From NCBI GenBank assembly GCA_020638365.1, contig JACKIQ010000002.1:372001-436000 (forward strand): 64,000 nt of DNA. The letters are read 5' to 3'. Source of the stretch: Rhodospirillales bacterium. GTDB taxonomy: Bacteria; Pseudomonadota; Alphaproteobacteria; Micavibrionales; Micavibrionaceae. Under the pieces are notes generated by a model. The model was not told the DNA's origin. It searched no databases and was given only the letters and a program-made list of their open reading frames with translations. Of this stretch, positions 18,256-26,783 are shown in pieces. Each line of letters opens with the position of its first letter. Within the stretch, counting starts at the first letter, position 1. Position numbers and translations under genes: made by a program.

Positions 18256-19194
18256 CTACTCCTGCGGCTCCTCGGAGGCAGGGGCGTCTTCTCCGTTCTC
18301 AGCGATACCCCCCTCTTCCCCTGCTGAATCAGGCACACCCTCCTCAACCGGCGGATCCTTGAACTCCAGGGTCTTCAGAAAACTGATATCCAGCGGAATA
18401 TCGCTGCGCATCTCGTTTTCCTCGCCCAGGGGTTTCAGGGCACGCCCGTCAATCAGGATTTCCACACCCCCGGCATTACCCAGAGACATGGTCATACCCG
18501 GGTTATCCGGCACGCGGTATTGATCCCCGGCCTTGAGCTTTTCCGAAACGATATTCTTCCCGCTCTCGTCCTTGATTTCAACCCAGCTATCCTTGACGAG
18601 AAGCAGAACAAGGCTGCCCTCAGTTTGATCCGGAGAAGCCTTGACCGAGCGAAGTCCCGTTTCATCGGGCATCGCGTTCCCGGAAGCGGCTCCGGTCGGA
18701 GCAGGAAAATCATCGACCATCTTGTCCTTGAAAGACTGAGGAACGGCCGGAACATTCTGTGCCTTCCTCAAAGGACTGCCCGACAGATAGGCCCACCCGT
18801 ATAGTATGGAAAAAGCCACGACCAGAGAAAGAATCAGAACCCACGAAGAGGGGGTCCGGCTTTCGGACGCGGGAACAGGAAAACTGAGTTCCGCCTTAGG
18901 TTGCGCATCCATATACTGTGTCTTGAACAACTGTGCGATCTTGGCCCCGTCCAGCCCCAGATACTCGGCATACGTCCTCACGAATCCGATCGCGTAAACA
19001 CGGCCCGGCAGCTTCTCTATTTCTCCCTGCTCAATCGCCTTGAGTTGGCTCTCGCGAATCCGCAGGGCGTTCTCGATATCCTTCAGGCTTTGCCCGTAAT
19101 GCAGCCGCGTCCGGCGCAGGATATCCCCGACATCCATGTCCTTGTAATTCTCCAGATCGTCCGGCCCGGATGTATGTGATTTACGTTCCCCCAT
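18256..19194 (-). CDS. RodZ-like HTH membrane protein
   Basis: 312 residues with the RodZ architecture: an N-terminal HTH_25 domain (around residues 22-90, GDILRRTRLHYGQSLKDIENALRI and AIGFVRTYAEYLGLD), a single membrane segment near 117-137, and a periplasmic DUF4115-like beta domain (around 195-270, with SWVEIKDESGKNI and GRALKPLGEEN). An acidic tail rich in Glu follows. RodZ links the MreB cytoskeleton to the envelope to keep rod shape. The symbol is withheld because short RodZ-like proteins next to ispG or prfA are not all proven shape proteins. Confidence 0.85.
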   Translation of the reverse strand: MGERKSHTSGPDDLENYKDMDVGDILRRTRLHYGQSLKDIENALRIRESQLKAIEQGEIEKLPGRVYAIGFVRTYAEYLGLDGAKIAQLFKTQYMDAQPKAELSFPVPASESRTPSSWVLILSLVVAFSILYGWAYLSGSPLRKAQNVPAVPQSFKDKMVDDFPAPTGAASGNAMPDETGLRSVKASPDQTEGSLVLLLVKDSWVEIKDESGKNIVSEKLKAGDQYRVPDNPGMTMSLGNAGGVEILIDGRALKPLGEENEMRSDIPLDISFLKTLEFKDPPVEEGVPDSAGEEGGIAENGEDAPASEEPQE

Positions 19195-19205
19195 AGTGCG
19201 GAAGA

Positions 19206-20453
19206 TTACGCTATCTTTTGACTTTCTTCCAGCCCATAAGCGGCATGAAGTGAACGAACCGCCAGTTCCGTATAATCCTCTTGAATTAGAACGCTGATTT
19301 TGATCTCGGAGGTCGATATGACCTGAATGTTGATTCCCTTGTCGGCCAGCGTGCGGAACATCTTGTTCGCTACCCCGGCGTGGCTGCGCATCCCGATCCC
19401 GACCACAGACACTTTCGAGACCTTGGGATCGACGACAAGGTTCTCGTATTTCAGGGTCTTGTTCAGCCCTTCAAGGGTCTTAAGAGCCCTCTCGAGGTCG
19501 CCGCGCGGAACCGTAAAGGTCATATCTGTCTTTCCGTCCCGGGAGGAAATATTTTGAATGATCATATCCACGTTGATCGCGGCCTTCGCCAGCGGCTCGA
19601 ACAGAGAGGCCGCCACCCCCGGCTTGTCCTCCACCCCGACGACGGTGATTTTGGCTTCGTCCTTATTGTGCGCGATACCGCTTACGATTTCCTGTTCCAC
19701 GATATTTTCCTCTTTCGTAACAAGTGTGCCCTTCAGGTCGCTGCCCAGATAATCCTCGAAGGTCGAGAGAACCTGGATCGGAACGCCGCTCTTGGCGCCC
19801 ATCTCAACCGAACGCGTCTGTAAAACCTTGCTGCCGAGGGACGCCAGCTCCAGCATCTCCTCGTAAGAAATCTTCGGAATCATCCGCGCCTTCGGCACGA
19901 TCCGCGGGTCGGCGGTGTAAACGCCTTTCACGTCCGTGTAGATATCGCAGCGGTCGGCCTGTAACGCCGCAGCCAGAGCGACCGCAGAAGTATCCGAACC
20001 CCCTCGTCCCAGCGTGGTAATCCGCTTGTTTTTCGTCACGCCCTGAAACCCCGGCACGACGACCACTTCCCCGGCATCAAGCCGCTTGTGAAGCTCCTTC
20101 GTTTCGATCTCCTCGATCCGTGCCTTGCCGTGAATGGTGTTGGTCTTGATCGGGATCTGCCATCCCAGCCACGAACGCGCAGAAACCCCGCGCTTTTGCA
20201 GCGCCATCGCCATCAGCCCCGCCGTAACCTGCTCCCCGCTGGAAACCACCGTATCGTACTCGCGCACATCGTAAAGCGAGCTGATCTCCGTGCAATATTC
20301 GACCAGTTGGTTCGTCACGCCCGACATGGCCGAAACCACCACGGTCACCTTGTTCCCGCGCTCGACTTCCTTGACAACCTTATCCGCCGCGTTCTCGATT
20401 TTCTCGATATCCGCGACCGAAGTTCCCCCGAATTTCATAACGATCAGCGCCAT
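19206..20453 (-). CDS. lysC: Aspartate kinase
   Basis: 415 residues catalysing the first step from aspartate to lysine, threonine, methionine and diaminopimelate. Catalytic motifs KFGGTSV at the N-terminus and GRGGSDTSAVALAAAL are present, followed by two C-terminal ACT domains (around 265-410) that bind the allosteric amino acid. An internal start for a separate beta subunit, as in Bacillus, was not examined in detail. It ends 11 bases before the RodZ-like gene on the same strand. The strand switches to ubiG upstream. Confidence 0.97.
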   Translation of the reverse strand: MALIVMKFGGTSVADIEKIENAADKVVKEVERGNKVTVVVSAMSGVTNQLVEYCTEISSLYDVREYDTVVSSGEQVTAGLMAMALQKRGVSARSWLGWQIPIKTNTIHGKARIEEIETKELHKRLDAGEVVVVPGFQGVTKNKRITTLGRGGSDTSAVALAAALQADRCDIYTDVKGVYTADPRIVPKARMIPKISYEEMLELASLGSKVLQTRSVEMGAKSGVPIQVLSTFEDYLGSDLKGTLVTKEENIVEQEIVSGIAHNKDEAKITVVGVEDKPGVAASLFEPLAKAAINVDMIIQNISSRDGKTDMTFTVPRGDLERALKTLEGLNKTLKYENLVVDPKVSKVSVVGIGMRSHAGVANKMFRTLADKGINIQVISTSEIKISVLIQEDYTELAVRSLHAAYGLEESQKIA

Positions 20454-20534
20454 AATGCGGCTCGCTCAAACACTTGTAATTCCAACGAAGCTTATCCATA
20501 CTGGCCCCGAAATAAAAAATCAAAGGGATTTATA

Positions 20535-21326
20535 ATGTCTGGCGCAAAATCCGCCGCCCGTAAAGTTCCCCCCGGCTCCACCGTAGACGAAGCCGAAATC
20601 CGCCATTTCGCTAAGGATTCCACGCATTGGTGGGATGAAAACGGCCCGTTCAAGCCGCTCCACAAGGCCAACCCCACCCGCCTGAAATACATAAAGGCGC
20701 AGATCTGCGCCCATTTCGGACGCGACGAAAACGCCCTCAACGCGCTGGAAGGCTTAAAAATCCTCGATGTCGGCTGCGGTGGCGGTCTGGTCTGCGAACC
20801 CCTCTCCCGTCTGGGCGCAGAGGTCACAGGCCTCGACGCCGATGAAAACGCGATTGAAGCAGCCAAAGCCCACGCCGGACAAAACGGCCTGTCCATCGAC
20901 TACCGCTGCATGGACGCCATAGACCTCAATGAAAAATGCGACGTTGTTCTGGCTCTGGAAATTATCGAGCATGTACCCAGCCCCGAAGACTTCGTGTCCA
21001 TGATTACCGACAAAGTCGCCCCCGGCGGCCTGACCATATTCTCCACCCTGAACCGCACCGCCAAATCCTATGCGCTCGGAATCGTCGCGCTGGAATATGT
21101 GTTAAGATGGGTGCCCCGAGGGACGCACGACTGGAAAAAATTCGTCAAGCCCTCCGAAATCGCACGATCGGCGCGCGCAAACGGCCTAACGCCCGGCAAT
21201 GTCTGCGGCCTGACCTATAACCCGCTGAAAGATGAATTCAAGCTTTCCCAAACCGACACGGACGTGAATTATTTCATCGCCTGCGCCGCCCCCGCTCAAA
21301 AAACGAAAGCCGCAAAGAAAGGATAA
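20535..21326 (+). CDS. ubiG: Ubiquinone 3-O-methyltransferase
   Basis: About 263 residues of the UbiG family, which performs both O-methylations of ubiquinone synthesis. The diagnostic N-terminal HWWDENGPFKPLHKANPTRL is present, then SAM motif ILDVGCGGGLVCEPLSRLGA (residues 76-95) and ALEIIEHVPSPEDF. The start is ATG 20535 with AAAGGGA eight bases upstream; the frame reaches back to 20088 but that part is antisense to lysC. The lysC-ubiG divergent order is common in alphaproteobacteria. Confidence 0.96.
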   Translation: MSGAKSAARKVPPGSTVDEAEIRHFAKDSTHWWDENGPFKPLHKANPTRLKYIKAQICAHFGRDENALNALEGLKILDVGCGGGLVCEPLSRLGAEVTGLDADENAIEAAKAHAGQNGLSIDYRCMDAIDLNEKCDVVLALEIIEHVPSPEDFVSMITDKVAPGGLTIFSTLNRTAKSYALGIVALEYVLRWVPRGTHDWKKFVKPSEIARSARANGLTPGNVCGLTYNPLKDEFKLSQTDTDVNYFIACAAPAQKTKAAKKG

Positions 21327-21331
21327 GAAAC

Positions 21332-21523
21332 ATGCACCAGTTTTTCTTCATCCTGATGCTGCTCTCCCTGCTCGCCGTGGTCGCCGTGCTGGTCACCGGC
21401 ATAATCGGTATGGCCCGCGGCGGAGAGTTCAACAAGAAATACGGCAACAAGCTGATGCGCGCCCGCGTCATGCTCCAGGGCCTCACCCTGCTCTTCTTCG
21501 CCCTGACCTATTTGAGCCGTTAA
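21332..21523 (+). CDS. Twin transmembrane protein, small
   Basis: 63 residues: a first membrane helix (residues 3-26), a loop GGEFNKKYGNKLMRAR, and a second helix (46-60). This helix-loop-helix layout with the conserved loop is the small twin-transmembrane (HIG1-like) family found widely in alphaproteobacteria, often near ubiG, as here. HIG1 proteins modulate respiratory complexes, so a link to the ubiquinone pathway is plausible but unproven. It starts 5 bases after ubiG and must be co-transcribed. Confidence 0.85.
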   Translation: MHQFFFILMLLSLLAVVAVLVTGIIGMARGGEFNKKYGNKLMRARVMLQGLTLLFFALTYLSR

Positions 21524-21529
21524 CCCCTC

Positions 21530-22189
21530 ATGCTCAAGAAGAAGCAATATCTGGCCCTTGCACTCCTCTTTCCGCTGCTACTGTTTCCTAAAAAAATATT
21601 TGCAGAAGAAGCAAAGCCAGCCAAAAAAATCATAAAAACTTCATTCTTTACAATCGAACTATCCGAAAGATTTATTAATCTTGAGGGCGGGAAAAATATC
21701 TTGTCTGGTTATATAGAAGGTAGATTCTTTGCAAACACCTACGATTACTTTCCTATGGCGAACAAAGTCACACCTGATGGGTCTGCTCTTGTAATTGAAT
21801 ACAGCGCTTCAAAAAAATTAAACGCATCAGACGAAAAACGATTTATTGAGGAAACTCTCAAATTCTATAACGAAGACATCGTAAAAGAAAACAATAAATC
21901 AAAAAACCAAACTAGAATTATAGTAAAGCCAACGATATTAGAACAAAATAAAAATTTCACGACACTACATATGAGTAAAAGTTTCACTGAAAATAAGAAT
22001 AAAACTCATATGAATATGTTTATTTATACTTTTTTACTGAAAAGACTTAATACTTCTGTGCATTATTTCTATATAGACTCCAACGACGAAGAAACGGGAA
22101 GCAAAGCCGCACAAAACATCTACGAACAAATCAAAAAAACAAGCCTTCAAATCATTTCAGAGAAAAAAGAGGTAAGATTGAACCCCTGA
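21530..22189 (+). CDS. AT-rich exported hypothetical protein
   Basis: 219 residues, not recognised. A signal peptide (MLKKKQYLALALLFPLLLFPKKIFA) is followed by a charged, Lys/Asn-rich soluble domain with no Cys. Base composition drops sharply from the GC-rich twin-transmembrane gene 6 bases upstream to a strongly AT-rich body, then returns to normal after the gene. That is a sign of transfer. It ends next to a palindromic repeat. A periplasmic location is inferred; nothing more. Confidence 0.7.
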   Translation: MLKKKQYLALALLFPLLLFPKKIFAEEAKPAKKIIKTSFFTIELSERFINLEGGKNILSGYIEGRFFANTYDYFPMANKVTPDGSALVIEYSASKKLNASDEKRFIEETLKFYNEDIVKENNKSKNQTRIIVKPTILEQNKNFTTLHMSKSFTENKNKTHMNMFIYTFLLKRLNTSVHYFYIDSNDEETGSKAAQNIYEQIKKTSLQIISEKKEVRLNP

Positions 22190-22199
22190 TCTAGAAAGC

Positions 22200-22285
22200 A
22201 AAGAGCGTTGTGTTTTAAACAGGCGCGAGGAGCGTAGTGTACATATGGTACATGAGCGACGAAGAAACGCATTTCAAACGCAGGC
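22200..22285. repeat. Intergenic palindromic repeat, copy A
   Basis: Between convergent genes lies an imperfect hairpin with core GTGTAC (22237-22242), 5-base spacer, GTACAT (22248-22253). The flanks AGCGTA and GAGCGACG, and GCGTTG.. against TTTCAAACGC, also pair loosely. The same core with TGAG after it recurs at 28244-28261. It may act as a bidirectional terminator, or as a REP-like element. Confidence 0.6.
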
Positions 22286-22294
22286 GATCGAAGC

Positions 22295-23116
22295 TTATCC
22301 TGCCAATTCCTTCAGCCCCTCATGCGGCGGCATCCCGACGGCATTAAATCCGCAATCCACGAAATGCACCTCGCCCGTCACGGCGCTCGAAAGATCGGAC
22401 AGCAGATAAAGCGCCGTTCCACCCAGCTCTTCCAGCTCAACGGACTTGCGCAGCGGCGCGGTCACGACATTGTATTTGAACGTCTTGCGGGCCGACCCGA
22501 TAACGGCTCCGGCCAGAGTGCGCATCGGCCCGGCGGAAATCGCGTTCACGCGAATGCTCGCATGCTCGTCTGTCGGCGGCCCCAAATCGGCGGCCAGATA
22601 CCGCACGGACGCTTCCAGCGCCGCCTTCGCCACCCCCATCACGTTGTAATTCGGCATAACCTTGGTCGAGCCGTAATAGGTCAGGGTAATCGCCGATCCC
22701 CCCTCCTTCATCAGCTTCTTCGCCCGCCGCATGATCGACGTGAAGGAGTAGCAGGAAATATGCATCGTCTGCAGGAAGTTATTCAGCGTCGTATCGACGT
22801 AATGCCCCTGTAATTCTTCCTTGTTGGAATAGGCGATCGCGTGCACGATGAAATCCAGCTTGCCCCATTCTTTCTCAAGCCGCGCGAACACGCGGTCAAG
22901 ATCCTCTTCCTTCTGCACGTCGCAGTCGATCAGGATATTCGCCCCGATCCTCTCGGCCAGCGGCTTCACGCGCTTGCCAAACGCCTCCCCCTGGTACGTG
23001 AACGCAAGCTCCGCCCCGGCCTTGTGCAAAGCCTCCGCGATCCCCCACGCGATGGAATGGTCGTTCGCCACCCCCATAACGAGGCCTTTTTTACCCTTCA
23101 TCAAATCTGTGACCAT
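22295..23116 (-). CDS. fabI: Enoyl-[ACP] reductase
   Basis: About 273 residues of the NADH-dependent FabI family, the last step of each fatty acid elongation round. The N-terminal nucleotide fold begins GKKGLVMGVANDHSIAWGIA. The catalytic Tyr-x6-Lys pair lies in YNVMGVAKAALEASVRY. The start is ATG 23116, with AAGGGAAG six bases upstream; the frame extends further but into fabB. It is the third gene of fabA-fabB-fabI, 10 bases after fabB. Confidence 0.96.
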   Translation of the reverse strand: MVTDLMKGKKGLVMGVANDHSIAWGIAEALHKAGAELAFTYQGEAFGKRVKPLAERIGANILIDCDVQKEEDLDRVFARLEKEWGKLDFIVHAIAYSNKEELQGHYVDTTLNNFLQTMHISCYSFTSIMRRAKKLMKEGGSAITLTYYGSTKVMPNYNVMGVAKAALEASVRYLAADLGPPTDEHASIRVNAISAGPMRTLAGAVIGSARKTFKYNVVTAPLRKSVELEELGGTALYLLSDLSSAVTGEVHFVDCGFNAVGMPPHEGLKELAG

Positions 23117-23126
23117 CGTGCTTCCC

Positions 23127-24362
23127 TTAATCGTCAAAGCGGCTGAACGCCAGCGTGCAATTCGTGCCGCCGAACCCGAAACTGTTGGACAAAACGGTTT
23201 GGTGAACAACGTTGTCCACCCGCTCCCGCGCGATCGGCATCCCCACCGCCCCCTCGTCCAGCGTCTCAATATTGATACTCGGCGCGACAAACCCGTGCTG
23301 CATCATCAGAAGACAGTAAATCGCCTCCTGCACGCCCGTCGCGCCCAGCGAATGCCCCGTCATGGATTTCGTAGCGCTGATCAGAGGGATCGGCGCGTCC
23401 ATCTGGTCAAAAACCGTGCGGATCGCTTCCAGTTCCGTAATATCCCCCGCCGGAGTGGACGTGCCATGCGTGTTAATATATGTGACGGGAGCGCGCTCAC
23501 AAACGGTCGAAAGCGCCTGCTGCATGCACCGCACCGCGCCTTCCCCGCTCGGCGCGACCATATCGGCCCCGTCGGATGTCGCTCCGTATCCGCTGATTTC
23601 GGCATAAATCTTCGCGCCCCGCGCCTGCGCATGCTCCAGACTTTCCAGAACAATCACGCCGCCGCCCCCCGCAATGACAAACCCGTCGCGGTTGGCATCG
23701 TAAGCGCGTGCGGCCTTCTCCGGCGTGTCGTTATATTTGGACGACATCGCCCCCATCGCGTCGAACAGAACAGAAAGTGTCCAGTCCAGTTCCTCCCCGC
23801 CGCCGGCAAACATGACGTCCTGTTTTCCGAGAAAAATCTGCTCCGCCGCGTTGCCGATACAATGCGCAGACGTCGAGCACGCCGAGGAAATGGAATAATT
23901 GACGCCCTTGATCTTGAAGTTCGTGGCAATCGTCGCCGAATTGGTTGAACTCATGCATTTTGGAACGGCAAAAGGCCCAACCCGTTTTGGCCCCTTTTCT
24001 CGGGCGATATCCGCTGCGGCAACTTGCGACTTTGTCGAAGGCCCGCCCGAACCCATCACGATCCCGGTGCGCGGATTGCTAACGTCTTTCTCCTCAAGGC
24101 CTGAATCTTTTACAGCCTGCTCCATGGCCAGATGATTATAAGCGGCCCCGTCCCCCATGAACCGGAACAGGCGCTTGTCGATATGATCGGCCAGAACGAT
24201 ATCGGGTTTCCCATGAATCTGGCTGCGAAAACCCATCTCCGCATATTCGGGCGCGGCCACGATACCCGACTTCCCGGCTTTCAAAGAAGCCAGAACCTCT
24301 TCGATCGAATTCCCGATACAGGAGATAATCCCCATTCCGGTAACCACGACACGGCGCATCAT
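23127..24362 (-). CDS. fabB: 3-oxoacyl-[ACP] synthase I
   Basis: 411 residues of the KAS I family, condensing malonyl-ACP with acyl-ACP and needed for unsaturated chains together with FabA. The active-site Cys lies in SSACSTSAHC, and the two His in NTHGTSTPAGD and KSMTGHSLGATG. It sits between fabA and fabI, which supports FabB rather than FabF. Confidence 0.96.
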   Translation of the reverse strand: MMRRVVVTGMGIISCIGNSIEEVLASLKAGKSGIVAAPEYAEMGFRSQIHGKPDIVLADHIDKRLFRFMGDGAAYNHLAMEQAVKDSGLEEKDVSNPRTGIVMGSGGPSTKSQVAAADIAREKGPKRVGPFAVPKCMSSTNSATIATNFKIKGVNYSISSACSTSAHCIGNAAEQIFLGKQDVMFAGGGEELDWTLSVLFDAMGAMSSKYNDTPEKAARAYDANRDGFVIAGGGGVIVLESLEHAQARGAKIYAEISGYGATSDGADMVAPSGEGAVRCMQQALSTVCERAPVTYINTHGTSTPAGDITELEAIRTVFDQMDAPIPLISATKSMTGHSLGATGVQEAIYCLLMMQHGFVAPSINIETLDEGAVGMPIARERVDNVVHQTVLSNSFGFGGTNCTLAFSRFDD

Positions 24363-24386
24363 CGCCTCCCCTGCTGTAAACTGTTT

Positions 24387-24905
24387 CTAGGTTTTCGAGT
24401 TATCAAACAACCCGACCTTCATGCCGTTGACCTGACATGCGACCTTGCCGTCAACATAAACGGTACCGTCCCCGATACCCAGAACAAGCTTGCCGCTCAT
24501 CACGCGCTTGATGTTGACTTCGTACCTTACCAGCTTCGCATCAGGCTGGATTTGCTCGGATAACTTTAGCTCTCCCACGCCCAAGGCCCGCCCGGACCCC
24601 GGTGCGCCCGTCCACCCAAGATAAAACCCGAGCAGCTGCCAGAGCGCATCAAGCCCCAGACAACCCGGCATCACCGGATCGCCCTCGAAATGGCACGCGA
24701 AAAACCACAGATCGGGCTTGATATCCAGTTCCGCCTCGATCACGCCTTTGCCGTAAGTCCCGCCCTCGGCGGAAACCTTGGTGATGCGGTCGAACATCAG
24801 CATCGGCGGCAAAGGCAGCTGCGCATTGCCAGGTCCAAACAGACGCCCGTGCCCGCATTCGAGGATCTCATCGTAGGAATAGCTGTCCTTGGGAACGAAG
24901 CTCAT
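24387..24905 (-). CDS. fabA: 3-hydroxydecanoyl-[ACP] dehydratase/isomerase
   Basis: 172 residues of FabA, which dehydrates 3-hydroxydecanoyl-ACP and isomerises the double bond, the branch point of anaerobic unsaturated fatty acid synthesis. The active-site His is in ACHFEGDPVMPG and the Asp in LGLDALWQL. It is first in the operon, behind a good sigma-70-like promoter. Confidence 0.97.
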   Translation of the reverse strand: MSFVPKDSYSYDEILECGHGRLFGPGNAQLPLPPMLMFDRITKVSAEGGTYGKGVIEAELDIKPDLWFFACHFEGDPVMPGCLGLDALWQLLGFYLGWTGAPGSGRALGVGELKLSEQIQPDAKLVRYEVNIKRVMSGKLVLGIGDGTVYVDGKVACQVNGMKVGLFDNSKT

Positions 24906-24936
24906 AATATCCTGCCGCTTAACTTACCAAGTGCTT

Positions 24937-24965
24937 TTTATACGAAGGAATGCCTCGGGCGGCAA
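24937..24965 (-). promoter_or_regulatory. Candidate promoter of fabA-fabB-fabI
   Basis: On the minus strand, TTGCCG (24965-24960), a 17-base spacer and TATAAA (24942-24937) lie 31 bases before the fabA ATG. The rest of the 219-base gap up to the next gene at 25125 shows no gene. Confidence 0.6.
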
Positions 24966-25124
24966 GTCCTGATCTCACCTTTAAGCCTATGAAAATCGTG
25001 TCGATCTTCTGAAAAACCGAAGCCTAAGGAGCGTCCAGACAGAAACTGACCCTAACCACGAAACTTAAAAAAATGATAAATAGAGCCGAAACTCCATAAT
25101 TACCGCCCGGCATTCCGATTTTCC

Positions 25125-26099
25125 CTAGTAGGAAACCATGTCAAAATCAAGACAGACGTGCTTGTAGGTTTCCGTTAAGGCTGACATTGCCAAAGGCTTG
25201 GCAATCGCAGGCTCGATATCGGGCAGTTCACCGCCCGATGCTACGGCGATCATCCGGCCCGCAGCCTTGGCGCAACTAACCGCCTGATCGAACGGATGGG
25301 TTAGCTGAATTGCCCGGAAAAAACGAAGGCAGCGCGGTTCCATCTCCCGGATCAGGGACACGGGCGCATTAACAGGCATGTCGTTCGCTGGTAGACCGAA
25401 GCGCCAGTTTGTCCCTGCAGAAATACCGTGCCGCACGGCCTCCTGCGTCATGACATGCGCGATCTGATCAAGATTGTCCGGCAAATCAGGCCCGTAGAAA
25501 TAGGTAAAATCGCTCGAATTAACTGAGATAGCCAGCCTGCGCCCTGCAACCCCGCTGAGCGCAGAAATACAATCACCCAGTGTCCAGCCCTGCTGTTGTA
25601 CAAGGCAGTCCAGAACAACATCGCAGAGCTCTTGCGCTGAAATCTCGAAAGCCATGGCTTTCTTTGTGCATTCTATGAGAAGCCGGAAGGATTCCTCGCG
25701 GCTCAGCCCCATATCTTCCCAGCCGATCAGGATATGCTGATAAAGCATGTGCAGAAGATCGTTAAACGCATGGTGACAATCCATCCAGTCTTCAAAAAAC
25801 AGGCGCGCCGCCATGCGTCCGCGCTCTGTCTCGTGGTCAAGAATATGAGCGGGAGGCAGCACGTAAGGCGCCATAGCGCCGGACGACGGGTCACAATTCA
25901 AAAGATCGGCCAGCTTCATGAAACTGGCCTGCATAGCTTTGTCAGCATCTTCAAACACGAAGTAGTTCTCCACCAGAACTCCGGCCATCAACTGGATAAC
26001 CTTCATACCGTCAACGCCCCGCTCATGGTCGGACGCAAGCTGAATGAGGGCGGAATAGAATCGAGCGCCCATATCGGGCTTGTTTGTAAGGGCAAACAT
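25125..26099 (-). CDS. Hypothetical protein, 324 aa
   Basis: Not recognised. It has no signal peptide or membrane segment and looks helical and cytosolic. The N-terminal two-thirds are helix-rich (GVLVENYFVFEDADKAMQASFMKLADLL; FFEDWMDCHHAFNDLLHMLYQHILIGW). The middle has a SDFTYFYGPDLPDNLDQIAHVMTQEA segment. Cysteines are scattered without a metal motif. The HH pair in DCHHAFNDLL could bind metal. It is the gene upstream of fabA on the same strand but 219 bases away with a promoter between them, so it is probably separate. No strong ribosome-binding site was seen. Confidence 0.65.
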   Translation of the reverse strand: MFALTNKPDMGARFYSALIQLASDHERGVDGMKVIQLMAGVLVENYFVFEDADKAMQASFMKLADLLNCDPSSGAMAPYVLPPAHILDHETERGRMAARLFFEDWMDCHHAFNDLLHMLYQHILIGWEDMGLSREESFRLLIECTKKAMAFEISAQELCDVVLDCLVQQQGWTLGDCISALSGVAGRRLAISVNSSDFTYFYGPDLPDNLDQIAHVMTQEAVRHGISAGTNWRFGLPANDMPVNAPVSLIREMEPRCLRFFRAIQLTHPFDQAVSCAKAAGRMIAVASGGELPDIEPAIAKPLAMSALTETYKHVCLDFDMVSY

Positions 26100-26185
26100 G
26101 GTTCCGACAATACCTTAAAACGAAATTGGAACAGCGGTTGAAATTTAAGAAAGGAAGGATGTAGTGCTGAACTACGCCGTTGATT

Positions 26186-26755
26186 CTAATCAAATATCTC
26201 TTCTGCGTAAATACCCCAGAGTGCTTTTCTCTCAATCCATCCATGATATCCAGAGCTTTCTATACGGCACCACCGAGCCTTGCATTCTTCAACTCGAACA
26301 GTAACGAAAGGCTCCAACATAATGTTTATATTAGATTTTTTAGAGTCCTCATAAAAAGGATTGTCGTACGCGGGCTGGGGGTTCTCACCCTCGATAAGCG
26401 CCGTTCGTTTTTTACTCAAAAGAGTGTGAAAAACCCATCCCTCCTGTCCGTCATGGTCTTTAACCTTTCGCCAGTTATCGAACTCAAGGATAATCTCCAC
26501 AGGCAGGCCAAAGCGTTTATACGTCCATTTTATTGGATATTTCCAGCCCGGTCCCGCCCGGACATGGACCTCGTCGGACCCCAGCGAGACAAAGCGCGGC
26601 AGGGGCAGGCTGGTCGAACGGTAAAAATCTTCCGGCTTACTCTCCTCCGCTTGACCTTTGTCGTCTGCAAAAACTGGCGAAAATCCGCCGGAACACAGTA
26701 AAAATACTGCGGCAAGAAGAAAAAACAGCCGAAAGGACAGATTTTTAGCCACCAT
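26186..26755 (-). CDS. Exported SH3-domain protein
   Basis: About 189 residues. ATG 26755 gives a clear signal peptide (MVAKNLSFRLFFLLAAVFLLCSGG ... VFA). The mature part has two bacterial SH3-type repeats: one at VSLGSDEVHVRAGPGWKYPIKWTY and one near EPFVTVRVEECKARWCRIES, ending GYHGWIERKALWGI. This is the exported SH3 (DUF1058-type) family common in alphaproteobacteria, presumed to bind the cell wall or to interact with other proteins. The longer frame to 27043 runs under dusA and is rejected. The divergent dusA start is only 28 bases away. Confidence 0.88.
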   Translation of the reverse strand: MVAKNLSFRLFFLLAAVFLLCSGGFSPVFADDKGQAEESKPEDFYRSTSLPLPRFVSLGSDEVHVRAGPGWKYPIKWTYKRFGLPVEIILEFDNWRKVKDHDGQEGWVFHTLLSKKRTALIEGENPQPAYDNPFYEDSKKSNINIMLEPFVTVRVEECKARWCRIESSGYHGWIERKALWGIYAEEIFD

Positions 26756-26783
26756 GGAAAAACAAATATGGTAAAGAAACCCG

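Noticed and set aside
20088..20534. Upstream extension of the ubiG frame
   Set aside because: It lies antisense over lysC and lacks the UbiG start. ATG 20535 has a good ribosome-binding site.
22848..23948. 366-codon open frame on the plus strand opposite fabI and fabB
   Set aside because: It is antisense to two well-supported genes, its product is Arg/His-rich and has no motif. It comes from GC-rich codon bias.
26135..26185. Small GTAGT-ACTAC hairpin as a third copy of the palindromic repeat
   Set aside because: It lacks the GTGTAC-GTACAT core and the flanks. It is probably unrelated.
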